Program-made: the position numbers and the translations under genes | Assembly (NCBI GenBank): GCA_032209605.1 | Contig: JASFXZ010000014.1 | Span: 17,751,231-17,815,230, forward strand | From: Mactromeris polynyma | Taxonomy: Eukaryota; Mollusca; Bivalvia; Venerida; Mactridae | Length of the DNA: 64,000 nt | Reading direction: 5' to 3' | Notes under the pieces: model-generated | What the model was told of the DNA's origin: nothing | Databases searched by the model: none | Seen by the model: the letters and a program-made list of their open reading frames with translations, nothing else | In this document: one piece after another, positions 12,714-25,100 of the stretch | Position numbering within the stretch: the first letter of the stretch is position 1 | Layout: each line of letters opens with the position of its first letter

Positions 12714-13380
12714 TGACTAGTGAGCAGTAACAGCACATGGCAAAAAAATCCCAGATTTTAATTTGATTTGAGATAAAATTTGTACAAGCATAAAGAAAAC
12801 AAGAAATGGGCAATGCCCACAAACCAGGTTTTCAACCTAGTTATTTGTAACCAAGGTTCTATTTGTAGAATGAATACATGATGATCATCAATGCTGCAAA
12901 GGTGCAAGAGGTGATACATGCTTACATTCACTCACACTTAGATATATTATAAATATATGCAACAACTATATGCCAAGTTTGATGTCAATACCTCACGCAT
13001 AGCGAAGATATTAAGTGGAAACTGATTTTAAAATTTTAAGTGACCTTGGACGGAACGAACCCAAAAGCAATCCCAAGTGAGCTCTCCACATGTTCTTACT
13101 ATACACCAAGTTTGCTGTCAACATGATCAACGAAACTCAAGTTATTCGCCGGAAACCAAATTTCTATTTTTAGTAACTGTGAACTTGACCTTTGATGGAA
13201 CAAGCCCAAAATCAATCCCCAGCGAGCTCTCCATATGTTCTTACTATATACCAAGTTTGGTTACAATATGATCAATATAACTCATAAGTTATTTGCCGGA
13301 CCCCCCAGTTTGACACCCGCCCACCGACACACACCATTCTAATAACCTGGTTAAAATCATACATAAAACAATCTGACAAG
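12714..13380. repeat. Interspersed element with two internal ~120-bp direct repeats
   Basis: Between AACCAGGTTTTCAACC (about 12821) and AATAACCTGGTTAAAATC (about 13349), which look like short inverted termini. The segment around aatcccaagtgagctctcc (13070) recurs at 13210 (aatccccagcgagctctcc), each followed by TGTTCTTACTATA and ACCAAGTTTG. The ORF at 13077-13271 is part of this repeat and not a gene. Confidence 0.5.
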
Positions 13381-14520
13381 CCACTGGAAAGTCATTAGTA
13401 ATACTGGTCCCTTACCGGTTTGGAACCAGCATCCATAAAAACGGATGGGATTTGTTAAAGCATTTTACAACTACACTAGAGACGAATAATGTGTGTAATG
13501 CAGCCGAAGTTTCAAGTTTCATAAGCCTAGCTCGGAAACTTGTAGGCCAGGTTTTCAAGACGGACCGATTGAAATATACATAAAAAAACAATGATGTTAA
13601 TGATCTCCTAATGACCTTCTACAGGCCAAGTTTCATGGACCAAGCTTGGACACTTTTGTGTTTGTTGCATAATGAATGTTGATTTATGCTGGTTTCACTA
13701 TTCAAGTTGCAATTACAATATTTGCCACATTGAAAAAATAAAATGATGTGCATAATCTATTTATTGCTCTCTATCAACGTGCCAAGTTTGGTTGGAAACT
13801 TTTCAGTTACTAGTATCACAGAATCTAGAGATCACAGACAGAGGTTAAACCTATAGTCCTTCCAGTGAAACACCACTGAGCATCTTTTGAGCAAGCTTGG
13901 TCAAAGGTTGAGGTCACTAGTCTATATCAACAATCTGCCTGCCTTTGCATGCACTTGGTCAGTCGGCATTATTTGGTAGCATGTATGGACATCACTTGTA
14001 TCCACAGAATGGATGTTGACACCCGCTATTAAATAAACACAAACATCAAGCTATCCATATGCTATAATATAATGTCCTTTATGATTTGATTGTTGAAGCA
14101 CTCGACCACTCGTGTCTTTCATTGTCAATCATTTCAAAAACAAAACAAAAGATCTCATGATGAAATTAATTAAGTATGAATGAGTTAATCAAACATTTCG
14201 GACTCAGGATTGATCAGGAACACTAAATGTGTGTGAATAAAGTGCTCAATCTTCATTAATATGCACAAGAAAGAGACAGCCACATAGAAGCATACTAAAT
14301 ATCATACTATAATAAAGCTTTACAGGCATATATTTTATATCACTACACAATACACAAATATCACACACAGCATTTTGCTGCAGTCTAACAGAAGTAAAAC
14401 TTGCGTTAGATCCCAGCAAAAGTAGCAACATAATTAAAACCTGTTATGGAAGGCCAGAAACTAAATATTAACCTATTTACAGAAATAATACTTGCACAAC
14501 AACAACTAAACCCTATTTCC
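13381..14520. other. No gene seen
   Basis: AT-rich sequence with no domain-bearing frame and no convincing splice pair. A minus-strand frame at 14246-14431 opens without supporting context. Confidence 0.4.
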
Positions 14521-14521
14521 C

Positions 14522-14619
14522 ACAGGAGATTTCAAGAGTTCTCTGCCTTTATCCCTTTTATAGAAAAGTACACATACTATTAAGGGATAAAGGGAGAGAA
14601 CTCATGACAATCTCCTGTG
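14522..14619. mobile_element. Short MITE of the ACAGGAGAT...CTCCCTTTATCCCTT family
   Basis: A ~98-bp hairpin: ACAGGAGATTTCAAGAG at left and CTCATGACAATCTCCTGT at right, with TTTATCCCTT facing AAGGGATAAAGGGAG in the arms. The 9-bp direct repeat CTATTTCCC flanks it. Relatives occur at 42172-42305 and 33662-36280. A 9-bp TSD again points to a Mutator-like origin. Confidence 0.72.
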
Positions 14620-15186
14620 CTATTTCCCAACATTCTCATAAATCAGCAGTCCAAAAGAACTGTTAGATGAGGAAGAGGCAGACCTCTTGAATGTAAGAAT
14701 TATCCTTGATGTATTTACTGAGAAGATAGGTAAAATATCAGCATAATGCACTAACACAACATAGTCTTTCTGTATTAGGAGACAACTACATGCAAATAAT
14801 ATTCACTACAGGCCATCACACAATACATTGGTTAGTTAAGTACCAGTATATTTGTTTATATACATCATGTAATGAAATTTAAACATTTAAAATATGCACT
14901 ATATAACATCATGTGCTCCAGCAAAACCATGTCTTTTGTTAGTATGTACATTATGTTGTTATGAAACATGTTATGTTTTAATGCAATAAACTATTTGTAT
15001 TGTATTGTATATACAATTGCATAAAATAATGATTAAAATACTTATACATGTACCCTTATTATAAATATTTCAACAATTGATCAATACTCTACAATAAAAT
15101 AAAAGAACATAATAACATCTCAGATAAATGTCCATACATGTAATAGGGACAAAAATATGTTCTCTGTTGTAACGCTTTATTAATAT
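14620..15186. other. No gene seen
   Basis: AT-rich non-coding sequence between the MITE and the 35-bp satellite. No splice-supported frame. Confidence 0.35.
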
Positions 15187-15476
15187 TTTGTGCAATACAT
15201 TATGACATTACACCATATTGTTTTGTGCAATATATTTTGACGGTACACCATATTGTTTTGTGCAATATATTTTGACGGTACACCATATTGTTTTGTGCAA
15301 TATATTTTGACGGTACACCATATTGTTTTGTGCAATATATTTTGACGGTACACCATATTGTTTTGTGCAATATATTTTGACGGTACACCATATTGTTTTG
15401 TGCAATATATTTTGACGGTACACCATATTGTTTTGTGTAATATATTTTGACGTTACACCATATTATTTTGAGCATT
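15187..15476. repeat. 35-bp tandem repeat (~8 copies)
   Basis: Unit contains CACCATATTGTTTTGTGC followed by AATATATTTTGACGGTA, period 35 bp, almost identical between copies in the centre and diverged at both edges. Because 35 is not a multiple of three, the array is read in all three frames in turn. At least two minus-strand frames stay open, so the predicted repetitive peptides are artefacts of a stop-free unit. Confidence 0.92.
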
Positions 15477-15833
15477 GTGTAAAGAGATTCTTAATGTAGT
15501 TTGTAATAAAAGTTTCATAATTTTAATAAAGCCTTTTTAGGTGAAATATTTATAAAGAGTTAAAACAGAGAACAATACAAATATTTAAAAACAAACAGAC
15601 AGCACACTGGTACACTGACCACAGGAGCTAGATAAAATCTTCATATAGTACATGTTTTCCATAGTTCCCAATTTGTTTTTTGTTGGTAATGTGGCTTTAA
15701 ATCTCATAAACAGCCAGGGTCATATAGTGATATCCCCATTATTATTATGGAGGAAGACCCCATCAAGGTAGAATTAAGCCAGCTTCCTTGCTAACAAATT
15801 ATATATCCTTGGTGGGATTCAAGGCTGCAGCAG

Positions 15834-16045
15834 GGAGGTGCAAGCGACCATAACCAATCAAACACGGAGTCCCCTCTACAAATTCAGGGAGGTGCAAGTG
15901 ACCATAACCAATTACACACGGAGTCCCCTCTACAAATTCAGGAGGTGCAAGCGACCATTACCAAACAAACACGGAGTCCCCTCTACAAATTAAGGGAGGT
16001 GCAAGCGATCATAACCAATTAAACACAGAGTCCCCTCTATAAATT
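15834..16045. repeat. ~57-bp tandem repeat (four units)
   Basis: Four units of GGAGGTGCAAGCGACCATA, then ACCAATCAAACACGGAGTCC and CCTCTACAAATTCA, with small indels between units. No coding role is visible. Confidence 0.85.
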
Positions 16046-16494
16046 AAGGGTATCGATATAAAAGATAACATAGAACATTTCATATTGATAATATAAGGGA
16101 TACACTGCCCACTTATGAATATTGTTCCTAGCTCCTGTGGGTAATGTTCTCAGAGAATCAAATGGACATTTAAGAAGACATTTTTTCACATTAAAATCCC
16201 ATCAGACTTTGAATACACAGTGTCAATCCCCAATATCAATTTTGTTTTCATAGAAGAATTATATTTATACAATATATTCATTATTTACATAGACATACAT
16301 GGATAAGATAATGAACTGTTATGAAGATTATTAAAAAAATACACAAATCTTCAAATATGAATTACATATTAACTTCTTCTTGATTTAACAATTGATACAA
16401 GTGATAGCTTTTACTATTGAGTCATTTCCCTCACTGCAGTCCACGCAAATAACAATGTCTTCAATAAATAATTGAAGGGGTATAGTGTAATAAT

Positions 16495-16970
16495 CAACAA
16501 GAGGTCCATGATGACCCTATCTTGCTCACCCTGAGTACACTGCCATTTTGGCTGAATGAGACTAATGTGCCAATACATTGGTCCAAGTAACTTCAAAAAG
16601 GCTGTTTGCATAAATAATTTACAGTTTAGATACAGATTCTTCTAAGGAGACCCTGATTTTCAAGGTAGGCCATTGGTTTGCGGGACATTTTATTCCATCT
16701 GTTGAACATTTGTGGCAGGTCATTTCAAAACTAGAGACTGCTACAAACAAAATATCAAAGCTCAATGCCTTATGGTTTTGGACAAGAGGCCTTTCAAATC
16801 CAAAAAAGTCACTCTTAATTTTAGTAGAGGACTATTCAATGATCATTCCTGTAAAGTTTTATCGTAATTGGACAAGCAAGTTAAAAGGAGAAATGTTGAC
16901 AGTCGACACACAACGGACACCGGGCAATCACAAAATATCACCATGAGTACTTAATGCTCACTTGAGCTAA
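16495..16970. repeat. Interspersed repeat related to 6111-6495, inverted copy
   Basis: Contains actgccattttggctgaat, the complement of a block at 6430-6452, and ends near aatgctcacttgagct. Frames inside (16414-16611 minus, 16710-16946 plus) belong to the repeat. Confidence 0.5.
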
Positions 16971-18093
16971 AAAGTAGGCTAATTCTCTCAGTCTGGAAGT
17001 TTTAGCATTCAAATTAAATCCTCCTTTTCCATTTCAAATCTGAAATATACAGATATCAATAGGTTAAGAATCATTAACAATGATAAGACAATTATTTTAG
17101 TTTTTAACGATATTTCAGTTACCATGTATGATTGTGTTATTCAGAATATTTTACCAGACTTTCTGGATTTCATACCAGAAGTTTCGTCTTTCTGGTAGTT
17201 ACTGACAATTTTAGAAATGAATCAGACGTACAGCACGAAAGTCCTGAGATGTACAACATCAGAGAGATTAATTTGTTTAAGGACAAGACAATGCGTCCCC
17301 ACACAGACGCGCCACCCCCCTGAAAAAAGTCAAACCATAAGGCACCGAGTCAATCCTCGAACACAGTAAATAACCGATCAAACATTTCTTGACAAGCAGG
17401 GCGTCATGCATTTGCTACTGGGATAACTGATATGCTCTGATGATGTGTGTTTAAATACAATTTACAGACGAAACCATAAAAGTGATTCATATCGTTCTAC
17501 ATTTATCTGATAGGAGTTAGACTGTTTTCTGTATTTTCACGGAACTAATGAAATTACATAACAAAAGGGTAACTTCAATTTCAAATCTTTTACAGTCAGT
17601 TAATGCTGATAATATCGTTTTTTTTGCCATATTTTTCCTATTATGGCAAATTATTTCAAATTGACAAGTGGTCAATATTATATAAATTGCACTATTTCAT
17701 TTTTAAAACAATTAGTCATTCTCTCAATGTATGTTAAGTATACTAAAGAAAAAGTATACTTAAGAAAATACGCAACCTAATGTTCGTGCAGATGATGAAC
17801 CAGTGTTTTGTTTTCAAACATATAAGAAAGTATATAACTGTAATTGTTGAGTGCAGACATTACAAGCTAAGTCAGTAGTGTACTGTACTGTCCACCAGTA
17901 GGTCATAGGTTCACACCCTTGGTAAGGTGTAGGTTCTCTACGACAATTTGACTGAACATAATACATGAACACATGTACAAGTCCTACATATTGGATACAA
18001 GTGCAGAATTTGTCAGTGAATAGTGGAAATAGAATGGATAGGTTAGTACTGATTGGTAACCCAGAAATATTGCCTGTACATAACTAAAATAAC
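16971..18093. other. No gene seen
   Basis: AT-rich, no domain-bearing ORF or convincing exon on either strand. Confidence 0.35.
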
Positions 18094-18337
18094 AAGAGAT
18101 TTTTGTAAAACATTATGCCCCCTGTGACATTGACCTTTGACCCAAAATCAATAAGGTTTCTCTGCTACCCAAGATGAATGTGTGGACCAAGTTTGAGGAT
18201 GATAGGTCAAGGGGTTCTTGAGTTATTGATCGGAAATGAAAAGGTTACGAACCGACAGACATACCGACCGACTGACTGACCGACCGACATGTGCAAACCA
18301 ATATGCCCCCTCTTCTTCAAAAGGGGGCATGATAATT
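18094..18337. repeat. MITE with ATTATGCCCCC termini, copy 1
   Basis: Begins AGATTTTTGTAAAACATTATGC and ends AAGGGGGCATGATAATTAA (termini ATTATGCCCCC / GGGGGCATAAT). It contains the mollusc-typical words GTGACATTGACCTTTGACC and GGTCAAGGGGTTCTTGAG and a GACCGACCGAC run near its end. A close second copy is at 18582-18825. Confidence 0.75.
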
Positions 18338-18581
18338 AAGGGAACAAAGGGAACGCCACATACACAATGACAATGCCTTACCACATATATTCCCAAGAAA
18401 TCAACAGTTTACAACATATCAGGGACTGAGGAGGTGCAAGGGTAAACATGAATATGGGAATATGAGTCTAAGTAATGGTCTGGGCCAACCATAAAGAACA
18501 ACTAAGTAGAATTTAGGGCGACAACAAGGGAGAAAATGAAATTGATGGAATACATCTCGGAACAAGTCACGAAAGTCAGTA
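18338..18581. repeat. Repeat family E, left part (interrupted by MITE copy 2)
   Basis: Shares ordered blocks with 21600-21860 (both have ...GGTGCAAGGGTA-like then GGCCAACCATAA and CTGGCCAACC-type words). Its continuation (ATAGGCCAAAA) reappears at 18828 after the inserted MITE, so the MITE entered an existing copy. Confidence 0.55.
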
Positions 18582-18825
18582 ACAAGGGATGTTTGTAAAA
18601 CATTATGCCCCCTGTGACCTTGACCTTTGATCCTGTGACCAAAATCAATAGGGTTCCTCTGCTACCCAAGGTGAATGTATAGACCAAGTTTGAGGATGAT
18701 AGGTCAAGGGGTTCCTGAGTTATTGATCGGAAACGAAAAGGTTACGGACAGACCAACCGACATACTGACCAACCGACATTTGCAAACCAATATGCCCTCT
18801 CTTCTTCGAAGGGGGGCATAATAAT
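18582..18825. repeat. MITE with ATTATGCCCCC termini, copy 2
   Basis: Aligns along its whole length with 18094-18337, including CAAGTTTGAGGATGATAGG and the GAAGGGGGGCATAAT end. It is inserted within repeat family E. Confidence 0.75.
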
Positions 18826-19104
18826 AGGCCAAAAGAGGGAAAGAAAAGACCATGAACATTATAAAATCAAAACTGCATAAAACTCAACAACTTGGCAATG
18901 CACAAGTCGAGAGCACAAATTCAGTGCCACTGTCCCTTTTAAAATTCATTTATCTCTAAATCTTGTTGTCTTGAGGCTGTTCGCAAGGTCTGTAAGATTT
19001 CAAGTTTCTCAATTGCTATGTACTATCAACCAGTATTTAATTTACAAGAGATTGGTCCTACCATCAGCAGAACTTCACATACACAAGAAGCAGTTTGTTG
19101 GTCA

Positions 19105-19181
19105 TTATCTCGGTTGACTCGGAGTTGGACCTCGCCGAGAACTTCTTCCTACTGCCCCGGTTGGAGGACCGTTCAGTATAG
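19105..19181 (-). CDS. Probable terminal exon of the death/protease gene
   Basis: Acceptor TTTATACAG before 19181. In the phase required by the protease exon it reads AILNGPPTGAVGRSSRRG then PTPSQPR and TAA at 19107-19105. The exon is much more GC-rich than its surroundings, as expected for coding sequence. ATTAAA on the minus strand about 70 nt downstream could be the poly(A) signal. The link across 3.2 kb rests on phase and composition only. Confidence 0.5.
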
Positions 19182-22100
19182 CTGTATAAAAGATCAAATA
19201 TGTTATATAAGCAGACGAATATAATGGTGCAGGCAACCGGTGAATCACTGAATCTATTAGGCCTAAAACAGACCCAAAATTACCAAAACATTTTCCTCTG
19301 ACAAAAAGTTTTTAAATCAAATACACTGAGTTCAGTCCACATACAAATGTATGCTTCCACGACAAAACCTGTATTAGTGACGTTGGTTATGATGTCGAGT
19401 ATTTCCCAAAGATTTGATGTCACAAACTAAGCGCTTTCTCAGAAGTGTCTTTGGTTGCTAAATTTTGATTTATAGAATTAAATGAATATGAAACTGTTTA
19501 TACCTGTTATATAATTTGATTTTTTCCATTTAAAAATAACCGAAGATTTTCAAATGATTTACCCTCCTTTAGCATTGGGCGCTTATTCTGATACCTTCAT
19601 AATCACTCTCTGCTTTTTAACTCTACCACAACCGACATTTTCTATTTTTAGACGGGCAATTGACATGCATCTCCCGACAGTCAGCAAGATGCTTGCAATG
19701 ACTTGCTTATATCCAAACGTATGACAGTAAACATTTTGTAAATAAAGATTATGTAACTGTGCACTGAGTATAGCGCTCTCACTGTCATAGAAATGTAATA
19801 GGTAGGACAACAAAATTATTTGAACATAAGCGTCTAAGGTTTCGTTGGAATGCCAAAATTATTTGTCATCCAGTTACTAAGCTTTTGGTGGTACTTGGTG
19901 GTAATGCAAATCCTCGATGAAAGAACAAAACACTGCCTTATGTAAAGGCTAAATAAAGCAAAATAAAACCGATGAGCTCTATCGTAAAAAATTCTCTCAA
20001 CATGAAAGGTGACATATTGTGTACACAATTAATTGGTTTATTTTTAACTTAGTAGTCATGCACATCACCATTCACAGAAAGAGAGTATCACGGAAAACAG
20101 TGATACCGTGTACAGGAGCTATATCCTAGGCTAAAACAGAAAGGTTGAAAATAAAAAGGTCAAATATCATAATATGCTGGGTTGTAAACCAGTGTGTAAA
20201 TGTAGAGTGGAATCAAAGTGCTGTATGGGAGCTTACAAGTGAATAAACTGGCATTTAAACAAAAGAAATATTATTTTAATTTATAAACGTTGTTAAACCT
20301 AAGCACAGGCTCAAAGTCTTCCTTGTCCATTTTGAACTGATACAATAATTTAACTTAAGCAGAGCAGAGAAATAAATTAAAGTAAACAGATGGAATAACC
20401 GACATAAGATTACATAACATCAAAGAAATGGAATTCCATTCAAAGCCGTAAAGCACCATAAAGCTAATACCCCCTTCACATACACAGATTTTTCTTACGA
20501 GTCCTTACGGATCACACAAATTCATGGATCCTTACGATTTGGCCACTTTTACGACCGATTTACGAGTTGTTACGAGTTATTATGAGCTATTTACGGTTTA
20601 TTACGGATTATTACGATGTATTTACGGCAAAATTCCACAATTTGTTACGAGTTGTCATGGATAACTACGAACAACTTACGGGCATTTTACAAGATTTTTA
20701 CGGATTGTTACGAGTATTTTACGGAATGTTACTATTCATCGAAGCTTTTACGTGTTAGTTACGAGTATTTACGAGTCCTTACGATTTTTTGCCAAAAAAA
20801 TATATAATTCCTGCAAATCTCAATGTATCATCATTCGTCAACTGACATCCAGAGAGACAACATGGCATATGAGAGAAACAGATTGCAGTTATATCAACAA
20901 TTTCTACAATTGCGCCTTCAACTAGCCCAGAGGGAAGAGGACGCGGAGATTTTCGAATAGCAGGAGACTTCTTGTTGACTGCCTTCTTCTTTGAAGGCAT
21001 GCTTGTAGATATTGTAGAGTAGATATGCAGATATGTGACTTCTATGACTTCTTAATAACAACTGAAAATGAAGTGTTCGATTTTGCAGCTTTTATACCTT
21101 TCCCCAAATCGTAAACAATACGTAAAGCCATCGTAACACGACCCAAATGAAATCGTAAACAACACGTAAGCACTCGTAATAATCTGTAAACAAATCGTAA
21201 ACTAACCGTAACAAATCGTAAAACAAATTGTTACGAGTCATTTACGGATTCTTGCGAGCAGTTTACGGATACTTACGGATTGTTACGAGTTATTTACGGA
21301 AAAATCAATCAGTGGACAATCGCAAGAATATTTTTGACATGTCAAAAAATTTGCCTCTCCTTTCACGGAACCTTAAGAATGTCTGCGAGTTGTTGCGAGT
21401 TGTGACGAGTTATTTACGGATACCAGCGAGTTATTTACGGATGCTTGCGATTGACTACGAGTTGGCAATCCGTTAGGACTCGTAAGAAAAATCCGTGTAT
21501 GTGAAGGGGGCATAAGCCAATTATGGGGTAACAAAATGTATTGTTTGACCAAAAGGGTGAATTATAGACCATATCATGTTGAAGTCTAATAATCAAATTA
21601 TGTGTTTGAGAGAGAATAAGTTGCTACAGGGAATGCAACATACATAAGACAGTGCCTCCCCACACATACCTCCGGGAAAACAACAATCCATAAAACATTA
21701 GGCGCTTCAGGAGGCTCAAGGGTACATACGTAAGGGAACAGAGGGGCAAGGAATGGCCTGGCCAACCATAAGGAATAACTCGGAGAATCAAAGAGGACAA
21801 ACAGTCGGGGATTTACTGGATGGAAAAGATCACAGGACAAGACAGCTGGCAACAATAGGCCAAAACTGGTAAACTGACATTTCCCAAGGCTGTAAATTGC
21901 TGCGTGGTTATTATTTCTTTTTGTGTTAAAAAACAACAGTAGAAACATATGATGACTAATAGTAAAAGGAAGTTGTTTTACTCTACGTGTGACAAGACAA
22001 GCTTTTGTATGACATACAGAAACATGGACTGACAACAGTAAGCTAAAGAACTCCACTTTTTTAATGTGGGGGCACCTAAGTACATAGACAATAATGCTAA

Positions 22101-25100
22101 AAGCTCTATTCTATTCTATAAAGCTGATCTCTAGTGACTTATTACAAACATTTTAAAACTGAAACTCAGATTAAGGCTTTAAATTTAAAGTTATATTTAC
22201 CAACCTTTTGTTTTCATTTAAATCTAAACAAATGGAATTTTGTCTGGATAATTTGTGTTACCCACTCTACACTTTAACCAATTTTTATTATTGTAATAAT
22301 TGCATAGGAGCAAAAAGAGTATTTTACATTTAAAATAAATGTTTTGAGGAACATGAAATATCAGTCAATGGCGCTTCAATCTTAAAATGTTTGTGAGTAA
22401 GTGAAAACAGAAAAGTCCACCTACCGGGGACAATGTCAACATCGTAGTATACCCTGAGGTATTCCAGTGTTTTTTCAAACTGGGAAGAATAACTGAATTT
22501 GAAGCCATCAAGTGACGCAGCACCACGCTCACCACTCGACGCTTCACCACCCTCGTCACGCTTTGATACTGCTCCGATCAACAAGGACACAATAAATACA
22601 GAGTTATTGTCTGGATCGTCGGCACAAACAACAGCTCCACTGTCACCCCTTTCTGAAAATGGTTCCCCTGAAACTATCCAATAAAATCAGTACTAAACAT
22701 TACATGAAAATACCATAGATTCTAATGCTACATTGATTCTTTAAAAAATAATCACCAGTCCACAGAATGATGTTAAACAATATATCACTTAAATGTGTGT
22801 ACATGTATTCAACAAGCACTTCACTGCAAAAGTCTCAATTAGGAATGTCAATGAATGTTCCAAAATTTGTTTATATGTAGAACATTTTAATACTTATTAC
22901 TAATGTAAGTCAACAGAATAAAGCTAACCGCAAGACAATTTTAAGGGTCGCCCATTAACATCGTCACATGCTATGTATGAAAATGGATTCTAAAGGTGCT
23001 GATATGAACACATGTGACTTTGCAGAGAATACAGAGTACAATATCACACACATCAGCCCTGTCATAAATAAAGTATTTTGTTTAGCTTTTGCAAGTTTAA
23101 TGCTTTCTTTTAATCATATCCTGATATATCAGAATATCAAGATTGTACCCGGTATACTCGAGTTAATGTTGTATACAGTAAACAATATCCTTTTTATAGG
23201 TAGAAAACTACAGAGAAACCCGAGTAAGTAGGACACCATTTGTTCTGAAGGAAGTTGAGGGAGGAGATCGCTGGGTATATATATCACCATATTAAAATAG
23301 ATACGAGAAACATTGGGTTAAAGCGGAAACCACATTAAAGCTGCATTTTTCATTCTGACAAAGGCAATGTTGCAGTAGGATGTATGTTTATAGAGCTTTT
23401 GACTTCTATTTATTGTATTGTTAAATGGAGCATTGTGAAGATATGATTATATGAAATTACCGTAAGGGGCGTGTTGATTAAGACATGAAAGACGAAATCT
23501 TAAGATTCTGAAAATACAACAGTTTGTTGTCACATAGGGTTGTCGCGTGTGCGTGTGTGCACAAGTCTGTGTGCAAGTATGCATGTGTGTAAAATAAAGT
23601 TGGACCAAATTTAATGAAGACTGTAAAGGACACGCCCTCCTGGTTTCCCCCAAACTATAAGCCAAAATATTTCGCTGAATTAGCCTGTTAAAAAAACATG
23701 AAAATCATGATAAAATATGGTCTCAGAAATCAGATGGTCTTATTTTCAAGGCAGCCTTTCAATGAGGTTATACTAAGCTTGCCTAAATCTCAGTGTAAAA
23801 TTAAGCTACAGGAATTGCAAAAATTTGTTTTCTCAAGATATAACAAAATAAACTCATACCTGATTGCAAGCGAACATTCTGAGTCACCAGATTTGTACCT
23901 GGTGGTATGTCAGGCAATGATTCAATCAATATGTTATGCTGTAGTCTTAGTAACTTATGGTCCAACATTAGCCGACTGGAGTAATCTGCACTCATCACAA
24001 TTCCTTTTGTGAACTTGCTCACCGATCCTGCTTTATGTACTTGTCGACTGCTTGGATTGCCAGTGAAACATGTCCAGGTACAAGTACATCTCTCATCAAA
24101 CCTCTTTAAGTTACTGTCGCAAGTATCACAAGTCACACTATCCACATCTATTGTGGCAACATCTAATAAATCTCGAAAATAAACTTCAAGTTGTTTTCGC
24201 CCCAAATGTACAAACTCATCACCCTTCTGTACATCTATCATATCATCACAATCTTTCACACAATGAGCGCATGTAATAGCATGCACTCTGCTTTCTGTTA
24301 CCACCGATGCATCACTCACTTTAGTACCAGCTGCTCCACTATTCATTTTCTGTTTAGCGTTTGGATCTCTAGGACTCACTTTAACGAAACATCCGAGTGA
24401 TCCATAAAGATGAGGATCCGAACTGCTAGGTAAACATGTAGCTCGGACTGTCTGGCCTGGTTCTATAAGATTTCCACTAGCTTGTTCAACTTGTGGTAGC
24501 ATAACCTCAAACTTGTATCCCCCATGGTAGTTATAAGCCTCCAGTAATTCTTTTATGTCCCCCTTCTTGCTTCGTGACGGCAGCTCGGTAACGTGTATGC
24601 GGAGCTCCCCATAAAACGTACCACAGCCTTCAACATCAGGGGTTCTGACAATATAAATAACAAGATCCTGATAACTAATACACAAGTAGTGGATCCGTAG
24701 TCCAGTGGTAACGTGCTGAACTAGTAATCCAGGGATCGCAGGTTCGATTCCCTGCTCCATCACTGACCGTACTAACAGTCTTTCGGACGAGACTTTAAAA
24801 ACCGAGGTCTCGTGTATGATGCTTTACATTGAGCACGTAAAAGAACCAGGGACGCTTCTGGAACTGGGACATCTCCTGTATCATACACTATCCTCCAAAA
24901 AACTAAAATGACTAAAATTCTTCTGGAGGCGTCGCCCATGTGGGAAACTGGTGACGATGATAAATAAACGCAAATACAAACTAAAACTCTACAATATACA
25001 TAGGGTAGGCCTTTCATTGATTCAGTTTTTAGCATATCGACGATAATGATATATTGACTACATTTTTTAATTCCTTCAACTGACAATTAACTCCTATTTT

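Noticed and set aside
15200..15475. Repetitive 91-codon protein
   Set aside because: By-product of the stop-free 35-bp tandem repeat, open in several frames.
21598..22056. 152-codon minus frame
   Set aside because: Covers repeat family E, whose fragments recur at 18338, 60450 and 61875.
23861..24763. The full-length 320-codon minus frame as a single exon
   Set aside because: Its first ~40 codons are SINE sequence and its last ~20 run past a good GTATGA donor. Splicing at 24644 and 23860 fits the neighbouring exon phases.
24691..24765. Functional tRNA-Thr gene
   Set aside because: A and B boxes are present, but the acceptor stem does not pair and a conserved SINE body follows. The copy at 56153 behaves the same.
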